Below are positions 1 through 7,881 of a stretch of 12,668 nucleotides of DNA, piece by piece (position 1 is the first letter of the stretch; each line of letters starts with the position of its first letter). The position numbers and the translations under genes were made by a program. Below the pieces are notes generated by a model. It was not told the origin of the DNA. It ran no database searches and worked only from the letters and a program-made list of their open reading frames with translations. This DNA comes from Desulfobacterales bacterium (lineage in GTDB: Bacteria > Desulfobacterota > Syntrophobacteria > B119-G9): contig JALXAI010000460.1 in NCBI GenBank assembly GCA_026992215.1, positions 1 to 12,668 of the forward strand. Direction: 5' to 3'.

Positions 1-311
1 TAGATTATCTTCCCGCGATCCAGAACTTTTCTAACCAGATCATCTATGCCCTCGTAAAGCAAGGGTTCTCCACCGGTTATGGTGACAACCGGTGCACCGC
101 ATTCATCCACTGCCCTCAAACATTGCTCAATTGTCAGCTTTTCGTGCAATGTGTCCCTGTATTCCCTGATTCGGCCGCAGCCGGGGCATTGAAGATTGCA
201 CAAATGAAGAGGTTCCAGCATTAATACAAGGGGGAACTTGTCTTTACCGTTTCGATGCATGCGCCACAGGTAGCTCACCATGGCAGTGTGTAAAACCAGT
301 GGAAATCTCAT
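1..311 (-). CDS. hpnH: HpnH, radical SAM adenosylhopane synthase (N-terminal part, cut by window edge)
   Basis: HpnH is a cytosolic radical SAM enzyme that joins a 5'-deoxyadenosyl group to hopene, giving adenosylhopane, the first step toward C35 bacteriohopanepolyols. The first 103 residues are visible and the rest runs off the left edge. They show the HpnH hallmark PLVLMLEPLHLCN followed by the cluster-binding CxxxCxxC (C38, C42, C45; LCNLQCPGCGRIREY). A stretch rich in conserved residues (AVDECGAPVV) follows, then the GGEP SAM-binding motif at about residues 80-83. The ATG start at 309-311 gives the MRFPL beginning I associate with this family, and AAAGGA lies about 10 bases upstream. It starts 17 bases after the stop of the DUF116 gene, so it is probably the last visible gene of the shc operon. 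Identity is very likely; only the C-terminal half is unseen. Confidence 0.95.
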   Translation of the reverse strand, partial: MRFPLVLHTAMVSYLWRMHRNGKDKFPLVLMLEPLHLCNLQCPGCGRIREYRDTLHEKLTIEQCLRAVDECGAPVVTITGGEPLLYEGIDDLVRKVLDRGKII

Positions 312-328
312 CTCTAGCAGATCCTTTG

Positions 329-1195
329 TCAGTTTGTTTCAGCTTCGGTTCCGATCTTCCTGGGATTGCACTGGTGCAATATTTCTTCGAACATCTTGAG
401 ATCCACCAGGGTATTTTTACATGGACCCTCTGGCCTCTGGTTCGGTATACCCATAACGGGTATCTTCATAGCCACGTCTTTTATGCCGCTCACCAGGTCG
501 CGTTCGCAAGCAAGAGCGATGATACAGGTTGGTTTTTCTTTTATTACCGCCTGCCTGGCCTGCTCTCCGCCTCCAACGGTGTGAACCGCACAGTCGTATC
601 CCTCCACCATACTGAGGATCGATTTTCTCACGTCTTTTTTCAGGCAACGCGGCAACAAGACCAGTATTTTCGACCTGTTCAGCTTCTTGTTATAGGATGC
701 GGTCAGGGCGTTGTTCGCCTTGATGAAAGCGTTGCCGACCTGATCTCGGCTCAACCCCACCTTTTTCCCCAACCACACTATCTTTGGCAGGAGAAATAAG
801 AGGAATCCCTCGCTCAGCTTGTAAGGGAAAAAGGCTATTTTCCCCGTGGCTATTTCAACCAGAACCAGAATGTAGAAAAGAAGGAAAATCCCGACGCAAC
901 CCCAGAAGAATATTTTCGAGTAAAAGGCCGGGCCGGGGCCAAGCTGCTGAATCCTTGGGCTGATGAGAAACCATATTCCCCAGCAGCCCAGAACTATTAT
1001 TAGCAGGAGTGCGGATGCCATCCAGATGAACCTGGACTTGGGTTGACTGACATCGATTTGAGCCTCGATATTACCTTCCCAATCCGCCCACTCGTCACCA
1101 AGCTTGCGGTCTTTGAATTTTCTCTCTGCTTTTTTTTCTGCGACCTTTTCTTTCTCCTGATCGACTCTTTCAAAAGTCATAAGCGTCTCTCTCAT
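329..1195 (-). CDS. DUF116-domain membrane protein in the hopanoid operon
   Basis: This is a 288-residue protein with a charged N-terminal tail of about 55 residues rich in Lys and Glu. Two hydrophobic segments follow (about 56-79 and 93-116), then possibly a third membrane-associated stretch near 124-140. A soluble C-terminal DUF116 domain spans about 170-270. The domain shows LLPRCLKK with C184, a glycine-rich GGGEQAR near 208, IIALACERDL with C230, GIPNQRPEGPCKNT with C259, and VD after it. These three cysteines sit in the conserved blocks of the family and could bind a metal or Fe-S cluster, which is inference. The function of DUF116 is not established. The start ATG directly follows the hpnA stop (TAGATG). 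A second in-frame ATG at 1180 has GAGAG before it and is an alternative. The position between hpnA and hpnH, in one tight operon, suggests a role in hopanoid side-chain chemistry or in support of HpnH. Confidence 0.9.
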   Translation of the reverse strand: MRETLMTFERVDQEKEKVAEKKAERKFKDRKLGDEWADWEGNIEAQIDVSQPKSRFIWMASALLLIIVLGCWGIWFLISPRIQQLGPGPAFYSKIFFWGCVGIFLLFYILVLVEIATGKIAFFPYKLSEGFLLFLLPKIVWLGKKVGLSRDQVGNAFIKANNALTASYNKKLNRSKILVLLPRCLKKDVRKSILSMVEGYDCAVHTVGGGEQARQAVIKEKPTCIIALACERDLVSGIKDVAMKIPVMGIPNQRPEGPCKNTLVDLKMFEEILHQCNPRKIGTEAETN

Positions 1196-2188
1196 CTATG
1201 GCGCGGATACGTATCCGTTTTGTTCAAACCATTGCACGGCGTCCTCAAGCGCTTTTTTAATCGGTGTCTGGGGAAATCCGAGCTCCCTTACCGCTTTGCC
1301 CGGATCAAAAAACATGTGCTTTCGTGCCATTCGAACGCCGTCCAGAGGGATTAACGGTTCTACACCAAATAGCCTGGAAATGCCAGCATTAATGTATGCC
1401 GCAAACAAAACAGGATGATAGGGAAGACGGTACCCGTGCATCTTTTTACCCCTTATTTCTGCCAGCATGTCAAAAATTTTCTCGAGCGTCACGTTTTCAT
1501 TTCCAAGGATATACTTTTCTCCTGTTGTACCTCGTTGGAGCGCAAGTACATGTCCCTGTGCCACGTCTCGAACGTCCACCAGGTTCAGCCCGGTATCAAG
1601 GTAACCGGGGATCTTTTTATTCAGATAATCAACAATTATTTTCCCTGTAGGCGTAGGCTTGGTGTCTTCCGGGCCCACGGGGGTACTCGGATTCACAATC
1701 ACAACGGGCAGGCCTTCTTCAGCGTATTTTTCCACCAATTTTTCTGCCAGGAACTTTGATTTCTTGTAGTGACCAACCATGTCCTGGAAGGAAACCGGAG
1801 TTTTTTCCGTCGCGGGCGATCCGTCTTTTGTCTTCCCGAGAGCTCCCACCGTGCTTGTATAGACCAGTCTGTCAAGATGAACCAACCTTGCTGCGTCCAG
1901 CACATTCTTTGTTCCACCAACGTTTGTTCGGTACATGTTCACAGGATCAGGTACCCACAACCTGTAGTCAGCGGCTACATGAAAACCCACGTCACATCCT
2001 TTCATTGCCGCTATCACGTCCTTGCGGTTGCGCAAATCCCCGGGTATTAGTTCACAGTTCAGCCTGAGAAGGTGAGAAACCCTGGAGCCCCGTCTTACCA
2101 GGGCTCTTAGCCTGAACCCTTTTTCTGACAGGGCACGGGCAACATGACATCCAACAAAACCGCTCGCGCCTGTAATGAATGCTTTCAT
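1196..2188 (-). CDS. hpnA: HpnA, hopanoid-associated sugar epimerase-like protein
   Basis: This is a 330-residue extended short-chain dehydrogenase/NAD-sugar epimerase. The NAD-binding Rossmann motif GASGFVG occupies residues 7-13. The family-typical HVAADYRLW is at 70-78. The catalytic Tyr-Lys pair is in YKKSK (Y141, K145), with STVG just before it supplying the usual Ser/Thr. The segment NPSTPVGPEDTKPTPTG at about 166-182 is characteristic of HpnA. Length fits the family. The true substrate of HpnA is unproven; a role in the ribose-derived side chain of bacteriohopanepolyols is inferred from its steady linkage to hpn genes. Its ATG overlaps the shc stop as ATGA. No Shine-Dalgarno is visible upstream, where the sequence instead reads ACCTCCC, so translation probably depends on coupling to shc. 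Confidence 0.95.
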   Translation of the reverse strand: MKAFITGASGFVGCHVARALSEKGFRLRALVRRGSRVSHLLRLNCELIPGDLRNRKDVIAAMKGCDVGFHVAADYRLWVPDPVNMYRTNVGGTKNVLDAARLVHLDRLVYTSTVGALGKTKDGSPATEKTPVSFQDMVGHYKKSKFLAEKLVEKYAEEGLPVVIVNPSTPVGPEDTKPTPTGKIIVDYLNKKIPGYLDTGLNLVDVRDVAQGHVLALQRGTTGEKYILGNENVTLEKIFDMLAEIRGKKMHGYRLPYHPVLFAAYINAGISRLFGVEPLIPLDGVRMARKHMFFDPGKAVRELGFPQTPIKKALEDAVQWFEQNGYVSAP

Positions 2189-4161
2189 GGCATTTGCAGG
2201 GAGGTATTTTCAGGAAGTTTAAGCTGGGCCTGCAGCCACCCGTAATAACGGCCGAGAGCCATGAGAGGGAAGCAATTCCGGTAGTTGTGGTAGCGGAGCA
2301 TAAAGTACTTCGGGAAACCGGTTCCGGTAAAGTATTTTTCTTCCCATGTACCATCTGGCCGCTGGTTGTCGATCAGGTAAGAAATGCCCCTGCTAACTTC
2401 AGGAGCTTCCCATTCACCTGCCGCCATCAATCCCAGTAACGCCCACGCCGTCTGAGAAGCCGTGCTTGGCCCCTGTCCTCTTAAAGAAGGATCTTTGTAA
2501 GACTCACACGTTTCTCCCCAGCCACCATCAGGATTCTGACAATTCTTGAGCCATTGAACCGCTTTTCTAATCCACGGCCGGGAGAAATCCTCTTTTATGC
2601 TTTCAAGCCCCGTTAAAACTGACCATGTTCCATAAATGTAATTTACACCCCACCTTCCCCACCAGGCTCCATCCGGTTCCTGGATCTTGCGCAAAAACCG
2701 TATGGCTCTTTTCGCCACAGGGTGATCCTTATCAAATCCGTAATACCCCATCATCTGCAGAACCCGGCCAGTCAGGTCGGCGGTACTCGGATCAATCATG
2801 GCTTCAAGATCCGCAAAGGGTATCCGATTTAAATATTCCTTGTTATTGTCAACATCAAATGCGCCCCAGCCACCATCGCTACTTTGCATGCCGAGAACCC
2901 AGTTAATGCCTCTATCAAGGGCGCACTTGAATGCGGGATCATTTCCCACAGCCCTCTGTAGAGCCATCAATACCACGGCAGAGTCATCCACGTCAGGGTA
3001 GTGATCGTTATGGAACTCGAACGCCCACCCTCCGGGTTCAAGTTCAGGGCGTTTCACCTGCCAGTCGCCTCCTCGAAAAATCTGCTGTTTCAGAAGCCAG
3101 CGAGCTGCAAGCTGTATTGCCGGGTAATCAGGAGGTATACCCGCTTCAACAAGGGCTATACAGTTGAGGGCGGTGTCCCACACAGGTGATATACACGATT
3201 GAAGGACTACTTCGTCCCCCTTATCAATCAAGAATCCTTCAAGCGCATTGAGCCCTTTGCGGATCACGGGGTGATCAAGCGGGTAACCAAGAGAAAATAA
3301 CGCAAGCAAAGAATTCACCATGGCCGGTTGAATGCCTGCCCAGTCTCCGGAATCTTCCTGGTGCTCAACAATCCACTCCTCTGCTTTCTTAAGGGCCTTG
3401 TTTCTTACGGGTCTAAACGGGGTTTTGAACAAAAGCTTCCCGATGTGCCTGGAAAATATAAGAAAGTTTGCACAGTTGGAAGGTCTCCTATCGTCTCTGG
3501 AACCCACGAAAAGCTCGCTTACCTCTGCTCCCTCTATTCGCTTTACCGGCCTGAGATGTAGCAATATCGAAATGGGCACAAGGCTTGCCCTGGTCCAGCT
3601 GGAAAAAGAATAAATAGAAAAAGGGAACCAGTGAGGGAAAAGGATCAGTTCTACTGGAAAGGGAGGAATTCTGTCCCAGGGATAATTGCCAAAGAGCGCA
3701 AGGAATATTTTCGTGAAAATTCTACACTTTTCTATTCCTCCTGATTCAAGGATAAAATCCCTTGCCTTGATCATTTCTTCTGAATCCACGGGAACCCCTG
3801 CCAGCTTCAAAGCAAAATACGCCTCAACACTCGCACTAATCTCGCCGGGACCATCGTAATAAATGGCCCACGTACCGTCTTCTCGTTGCTGGCGCAACAG
3901 GTGGTTGACTATCTTCTTCTCCCGCTCGGGGTTTTCTATGCCCAGGAACTTCAACAACATCAGGTATTCGGCCGTAATGGTCACGTTCGACTCTAGCTCA
4001 AACCACCAGTATCCATCAGGGTGCTGGCACTCCAGGTAATAGTTTTTTGTTCGGTTGATGGAAGAAATAAGCCGTTCCGAGAGGCTTTCCCCCTTCTTCC
4101 GATCCCCGGAGTTCCCTTGCTTTATCCCCTTTTCCTCTATGTAAGCTATTTCCGTTTCCAT
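2185..4161 (-). CDS. shc: Squalene-hopene cyclase
   Basis: This enzyme cyclises squalene to hopene (and diplopterol) at the inner membrane and is the committed step of hopanoid synthesis. Residue numbers here count from an upstream in-frame GTG at 4167 that reads 660 residues. The catalytic DxDD motif is intact as DVDD at 392-395, inside HNDHYPDVDDSAVV. Several QW repeats are visible: QREDGTW near 94, QSSDGGWG at 428, QEPDGAWWG at 496, QNPDGGWG at 544 and QRPDGTW at 602. The stretch GRWGVNYIYGTW (504-515) is also typical. Length matches bacterial enzymes (about 630-680). I prefer the ATG at 4161 (658 residues), which has AGG five bases upstream. A promoter lies 60-100 bases upstream, so shc leads the operon shc-hpnA-DUF116-hpnH. 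No missing key residue was seen. Confidence 0.97.
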   Translation of the reverse strand: METEIAYIEEKGIKQGNSGDRKKGESLSERLISSINRTKNYYLECQHPDGYWWFELESNVTITAEYLMLLKFLGIENPEREKKIVNHLLRQQREDGTWAIYYDGPGEISASVEAYFALKLAGVPVDSEEMIKARDFILESGGIEKCRIFTKIFLALFGNYPWDRIPPFPVELILFPHWFPFSIYSFSSWTRASLVPISILLHLRPVKRIEGAEVSELFVGSRDDRRPSNCANFLIFSRHIGKLLFKTPFRPVRNKALKKAEEWIVEHQEDSGDWAGIQPAMVNSLLALFSLGYPLDHPVIRKGLNALEGFLIDKGDEVVLQSCISPVWDTALNCIALVEAGIPPDYPAIQLAARWLLKQQIFRGGDWQVKRPELEPGGWAFEFHNDHYPDVDDSAVVLMALQRAVGNDPAFKCALDRGINWVLGMQSSDGGWGAFDVDNNKEYLNRIPFADLEAMIDPSTADLTGRVLQMMGYYGFDKDHPVAKRAIRFLRKIQEPDGAWWGRWGVNYIYGTWSVLTGLESIKEDFSRPWIRKAVQWLKNCQNPDGGWGETCESYKDPSLRGQGPSTASQTAWALLGLMAAGEWEAPEVSRGISYLIDNQRPDGTWEEKYFTGTGFPKYFMLRYHNYRNCFPLMALGRYYGWLQAQLKLPENTSLQMP

Positions 4162-4227
4162 CTGCACCTGTTCTCTCAGACTATCAGGAAGTTATAATTT
4201 AATAAAAAATCCGTCCGAAACTCAAGG

Positions 4228-4257
4228 AATATATGAACCACCACTCACTTCTGTCAA
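4228..4257 (-). promoter_or_regulatory. Sigma-70 promoter for the shc operon
   Basis: Read on the minus strand, a perfect -35 box TTGACA (4257-4252) is followed after 18 bases by TATATT (4233-4228). Shifting the -10 by one base gives ATATAT with a 17-base spacer. The predicted start of transcription is near 4220, leaving a leader of about 55-60 bases before the shc ATG. It sits in the only sizeable gap inside the hopanoid cluster, which supports a separate transcription unit starting at shc. Confidence 0.65.
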
Positions 4258-4294
4258 GGCACCGCTCTCTTTTTTCTCATAACACCCATTTTAT

Positions 4295-4304
4295 ATAACG
4301 TTAT
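4295..4304. promoter_or_regulatory. 10-bp AT-rich palindrome upstream of the shc promoter
   Basis: ATAACGTTAT is a perfect 10-base palindrome. It lies in a very AT-rich stretch about 40 bases upstream of the shc -35 box and could be a protein-binding site. In AT-rich DNA a chance palindrome of this size is not rare, so the call is weak. A second short inverted repeat, TTGCC-TTT-GGCAA at 4317-4329, follows the hpnM stop but has no U-run after it, so it is not a convincing terminator. Confidence 0.2.
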
Positions 4305-4345
4305 TAATATATTATGTTGCCTTTGGCAAGTTCAGTTTTTGATTT

Positions 4346-5008
4346 CTATGCTTTTTTCTTTTCCGCAAGCCTCATTTTAATCGCTTTTTGCTGGATAACC
4401 ATCTTTTTCAGTAAGCTATCGAAGGAATTCCTCGCAATTTCTCTTCTGAAAATAGACCTGTAGTTCCCCACTATACTGACACCATCGATGCTTACGTCTT
4501 CTATGATCCATTTTTTATTGTTTTTATTGACCAAACGCAGGTAATAATCGACCAGAATACGGTCATTTGAACGAACGATGGCCGTTTTTACAGTGGCATG
4601 CCCGTCCTTCACCTGCTGGCCGAGATACTCTATGTGCTCTTTCTTCAAGAAGTTAAGTACAAGTCTGGTGTAAGAGTCCTGAAACAGGTCTGAAAAGACC
4701 TCGGAGAACTTTTTTTTCTTATTCCCGGGAATGTTTTTCCAGTATCCCTGGACGGAGCTTTTCGCCATACCATACGAATCAAAATTTTCCTTTATAATTT
4801 TCTTTATCTCCATCGCCCGTTTATACCTGTTTTCATGTCCCTGGAGCCCGGGATCGGTCTGAATTTTCATCACACTGTCAAGGACTTTTTTGACGAGAGT
4901 TTCCGGGGATTGCTCTATTGACTTCCCGGTTACGCTCCAGGCGGTACCCGAGCATGCAAGCAATAGCACCATCACTGAAAGTAACGGTACAATTTTTCTC
5001 TTGATCAT
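4346..5008 (-). CDS. hpnM: HpnM, MlaC/Ttg2D-family periplasmic lipid carrier
   Basis: This 220-residue protein belongs to the Ttg2D/MlaC (toluene-tolerance Ttg2) family, whose members carry lipids across the periplasm between inner- and outer-membrane machinery. It starts with a basic n-region (MIKRK) and a hydrophobic stretch to about residue 19. The rest is the mixed alpha/beta carrier domain, with family-typical stretches such as FSEVFSDLFQDSYTRLVLNF, WIIEDVSIDGVSIVGNYRS and EIARNSFDSLLKKM. The export signal ends in LLAC (16-19), which could be a lipobox with Ser at +2; cleavage after AWS would instead give a soluble form. The ATG overlaps the hpnN stop as ATGA, and GAGGTGA lies seven bases upstream, inside the end of hpnN. 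Pairing with HpnN supports the name hpnM over a general mlaC; no mlaE/F/D genes are nearby. Confidence 0.9.
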   Translation of the reverse strand: MIKRKIVPLLSVMVLLLACSGTAWSVTGKSIEQSPETLVKKVLDSVMKIQTDPGLQGHENRYKRAMEIKKIIKENFDSYGMAKSSVQGYWKNIPGNKKKKFSEVFSDLFQDSYTRLVLNFLKKEHIEYLGQQVKDGHATVKTAIVRSNDRILVDYYLRLVNKNNKKWIIEDVSIDGVSIVGNYRSIFRREIARNSFDSLLKKMVIQQKAIKMRLAEKKKA

Positions 5009-7758
5009 CTTAGATTCACCTCTGCGGCTACAATTTCTCGAAATTCTTCCTTTGTTTTTTTCACTCGCATGTATAAGACGGCCGGCAACACTATTACTGC
5101 GGATGCCATCACCGCTATACTGCCTATGGTTGCCAGCATTCCAAGGCTGTGAATACCTCTGTGATGCGAAATCATCAGGCTACCGAACCCGACAGTGGTA
5201 GTCAAAGCCGCTAAAATAATACCCTTACCGGTGCTTAACGGCAACCCTTTAAAATGTCCCTTGTCTTGAAACCACCTGTTAAGGATCACAATCCCGTACT
5301 CAACCCCCGCGCCGACGATAAGCGGTAGAAAGAGGCTGTTAGCAAGATTGAAATCCACTCCCATGCACCACATGAGGCCCATGGTCCAGAGAGTACCCAC
5401 GATGAGTGGAATCATGGCAAGCAGAGAGTTCACGATGCTTCTAAACGTTAAAAGAAGCAGTACAAGGATGAAGAATACCGCGTATACTGCAGCTTCTATG
5501 CAGGCATTCCGAAACGCTCTAGTAAATACGTAAAGCGTGACCGGATCCCCAATTACATCAGGATCAATTTTTTGAAGATTTTTGACGAATTTCTCCAGCG
5601 CATCGGCTTCCCATACGTTCTGTTTTGGATAAACCCTGATCAGATATCGACCATGTTTCCCCACGTACTGATTGCGCAAATACGCGGGGAGATCCGCAAT
5701 GGTCATGGGACGATTTACATTGACACTAACCTTGATGGTATCGAGTTTGTCCTTGAGATCCCGAAAAAGCTTGTCCTGGTACTGTAGAAGGCCACTCCGG
5801 ACCTGACTGATGTTCGCCTTTCCGAAATTCGCCCTGATTTTATCTATGAGCCTTCTCACCTCTACCATTTGCCTTTCTACGGGTTTGTTCGGTCCCCATT
5901 TGCTCTCTTCCTCCGGTAACATCTTAAATCTAATGCTCCCGAGTATCTCGTCAAGCTTGTTGAAGTCGAGTTTTCTTCGGGCAGGGCCAAGGGAGGGCAG
6001 TTGAGCCGCAATAGGTCTTAATTCCCGAATCAAGGGGAGTTTTTGGTTTTGGTTCTCCGGCAAAAAGGAGTATATCGATTCCACCTCTGACACCGTCGGC
6101 TGTTTTTTCAAAACAGCACTTTTCCTCATCACTTCCCCGGGGCTGTCCGCAAGAACGGCCGCAAACAGCGCGGAACGCTTGGAATTATTGATCAATTTCA
6201 TTTCCCAGTCCACTGATTCGGTTCCCTCGGGTTGGAGCTGAAGAAGATTGAGATTAAACTTTACATCTTTTACAACGGTGGCCGAGAGGATTACCAGCAA
6301 TAGGCTAATCGCCAGGATAGCAGTGCACCTGCCTGAAGTTAGTTCCATTAATACCCGTCCGGGTTCTCTTTTAGCCCCTACAAACCCTTCGTGTTTTTTT
6401 CGGTCAAACACGAGGATCAGGGAGGGAAGTACCCCCAGCGTGGTAATCGTTGTCATTATCATGCCCATGGCACTTATCAGCCCCAGTTCCTGAAGCCCCC
6501 TGAAGTTGGTCAATGCCAGCGGTAAAAAAGAAGCAGCAGCAGTCAGGCCTGCAACCAAAACAGCAGGGCCAACCTGGCTCATCGTTAAAATCACGGTATC
6601 CCTGGTGGAAGTCTCTTTACCACCCCTCAAAGCCTCCTCGTAACGAGCAAGCCAATGGATACCGTAATCGATACCGAGCCCCAGAAGCAGAGGAGCAAAT
6701 ATCATCGAGAGTATGTTCAGGTGACCGATAAAAAGCGTGGTCAGCCCAAAGGTCCAGGAAAGGGCAATAAGAAGTTCGGTAATTTCCAGCAGCGGTTTTC
6801 TTACGCTTCTCCAGAAGACAATGAGCAACAGGGTCAATCCAACGAGTGAAATGGCGGAGGCAATACTCATGTCTCTGAGCCCCACAGACATCTGATCGGT
6901 ATTTAAAGCCTCCTGCCCCGTCACTCCAACCCGGATATCGGGGTACCGCGCCTCCGTTTTCCTGATGATTTCTCTCAGTTTCTCCAGCGATTTTTCCTTA
7001 TTGGTAAAACCTTTGCCAATTTTCTCCGGAGTAACAAAGGCGAGCAGAAACTTTTTTTTGCTGGTCCAGAAGTACGAATCGAGTTCACCACCCCAATCGC
7101 TGCTTCCAAAAAAAGAACTCCAGGGCGATATAAATGCTCGCTCTCCTTCCATCCACCTGTTCATCCCTTCGAGGATATTTATCAGATAAGTCAGATCCAG
7201 TGGTTTTGTCGCATTGCTCCCGGAACTATCTTTAAGAAAGTCCGTGAAAAAATGTCCCAGCATCTTGGCAGTCATTTCGCGATTTATGAGAAACAGGAGA
7301 TTTTCGAGGTCGGGAGATTTACCCAGGTCTCGCAATATGTCCATGTGGTCGGATAAATTGTGCCGCAGTGCCTCCAGTTCGCTTTTATCCAGATAGAGAA
7401 GAGACCATTTTCTCATGTGTTTCCAATCGACTTTATAAAATATCTTTCTGAAGTACTCCTTGTGTTTTTCGAGTTCTTCTACAAGTCGACTAAGGAATAA
7501 TACCGCCCTATCCGGGCTCGGCGCTTCTATTACCACCGTGAAAGGATTCAGGTCTCTAAATTGGTCAAGTTGATCCGATAGTTTTATCAACCTGTTTCTG
7601 GGAGAAATTAAATCAAGCTGGCTGGTTTCAAAATCTAGTGCCGTTACCGTGTAAAAAATCGCCGTGACGGATATCAGAACCGCAACGATGATGGTGAGCC
7701 GTGGACGCCAGGTAGTAAAAATCAGAAATTTATGCAGATATCGTTGCAAAGGCTTCAT
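5005..7758 (-). CDS. hpnN: HpnN, RND-family hopanoid transporter
   Basis: This 917-residue protein is an RND/MmpL-like inner-membrane transporter. In Rhodopseudomonas the HpnN family is needed to move hopanoids to the outer membrane. Visible layout: TM1 at about 20-40; a large periplasmic domain at about 41-295; a sterol-sensing-like TM block at about 298-450 with GLGIDYGIH (360-368); another TM near 480-494; a second periplasmic domain at about 500-745; and a last TM block at about 752-897 with GAGVEYGIV (816-824). The repeated layout is the usual RND duplication. The charged residue of the motif is Asp364 in the first half but Glu820 in the second. The stop overlaps the start of hpnM, so the two are co-translated. 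There is no clear Shine-Dalgarno before the ATG. A TolC-like gene lies 123 bases upstream on the same strand. Confidence 0.92.
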   Translation of the reverse strand: MKPLQRYLHKFLIFTTWRPRLTIIVAVLISVTAIFYTVTALDFETSQLDLISPRNRLIKLSDQLDQFRDLNPFTVVIEAPSPDRAVLFLSRLVEELEKHKEYFRKIFYKVDWKHMRKWSLLYLDKSELEALRHNLSDHMDILRDLGKSPDLENLLFLINREMTAKMLGHFFTDFLKDSSGSNATKPLDLTYLINILEGMNRWMEGERAFISPWSSFFGSSDWGGELDSYFWTSKKKFLLAFVTPEKIGKGFTNKEKSLEKLREIIRKTEARYPDIRVGVTGQEALNTDQMSVGLRDMSIASAISLVGLTLLLIVFWRSVRKPLLEITELLIALSWTFGLTTLFIGHLNILSMIFAPLLLGLGIDYGIHWLARYEEALRGGKETSTRDTVILTMSQVGPAVLVAGLTAAASFLPLALTNFRGLQELGLISAMGMIMTTITTLGVLPSLILVFDRKKHEGFVGAKREPGRVLMELTSGRCTAILAISLLLVILSATVVKDVKFNLNLLQLQPEGTESVDWEMKLINNSKRSALFAAVLADSPGEVMRKSAVLKKQPTVSEVESIYSFLPENQNQKLPLIRELRPIAAQLPSLGPARRKLDFNKLDEILGSIRFKMLPEEESKWGPNKPVERQMVEVRRLIDKIRANFGKANISQVRSGLLQYQDKLFRDLKDKLDTIKVSVNVNRPMTIADLPAYLRNQYVGKHGRYLIRVYPKQNVWEADALEKFVKNLQKIDPDVIGDPVTLYVFTRAFRNACIEAAVYAVFFILVLLLLTFRSIVNSLLAMIPLIVGTLWTMGLMWCMGVDFNLANSLFLPLIVGAGVEYGIVILNRWFQDKGHFKGLPLSTGKGIILAALTTTVGFGSLMISHHRGIHSLGMLATIGSIAVMASAVIVLPAVLYMRVKKTKEEFREIVAAEVNLR

Positions 7759-7881
7759 AATCTAATTGAAATGACCAGACCTAATTATAATCGGAAACTT
7801 CATCCAGCACCATACTCTGGTTACGGTACTCTAGTAACTTTAGAATCAAAAGTGTTCCACCGAATTGATACACCCGGAAAC

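Noticed and set aside
4317..4329. TTGCC-TTT-GGCAA as terminator after hpnM
   Set aside because: The five-base stem with a three-base loop is followed by mixed AT sequence rather than a U-run.
7784..7789. TATAAT as a -10 box for hpnN
   Set aside because: The hexamer is perfect, but no acceptable -35 lies 16-18 bases upstream (TGGTGC at best) and no sigma-54 pattern fits.
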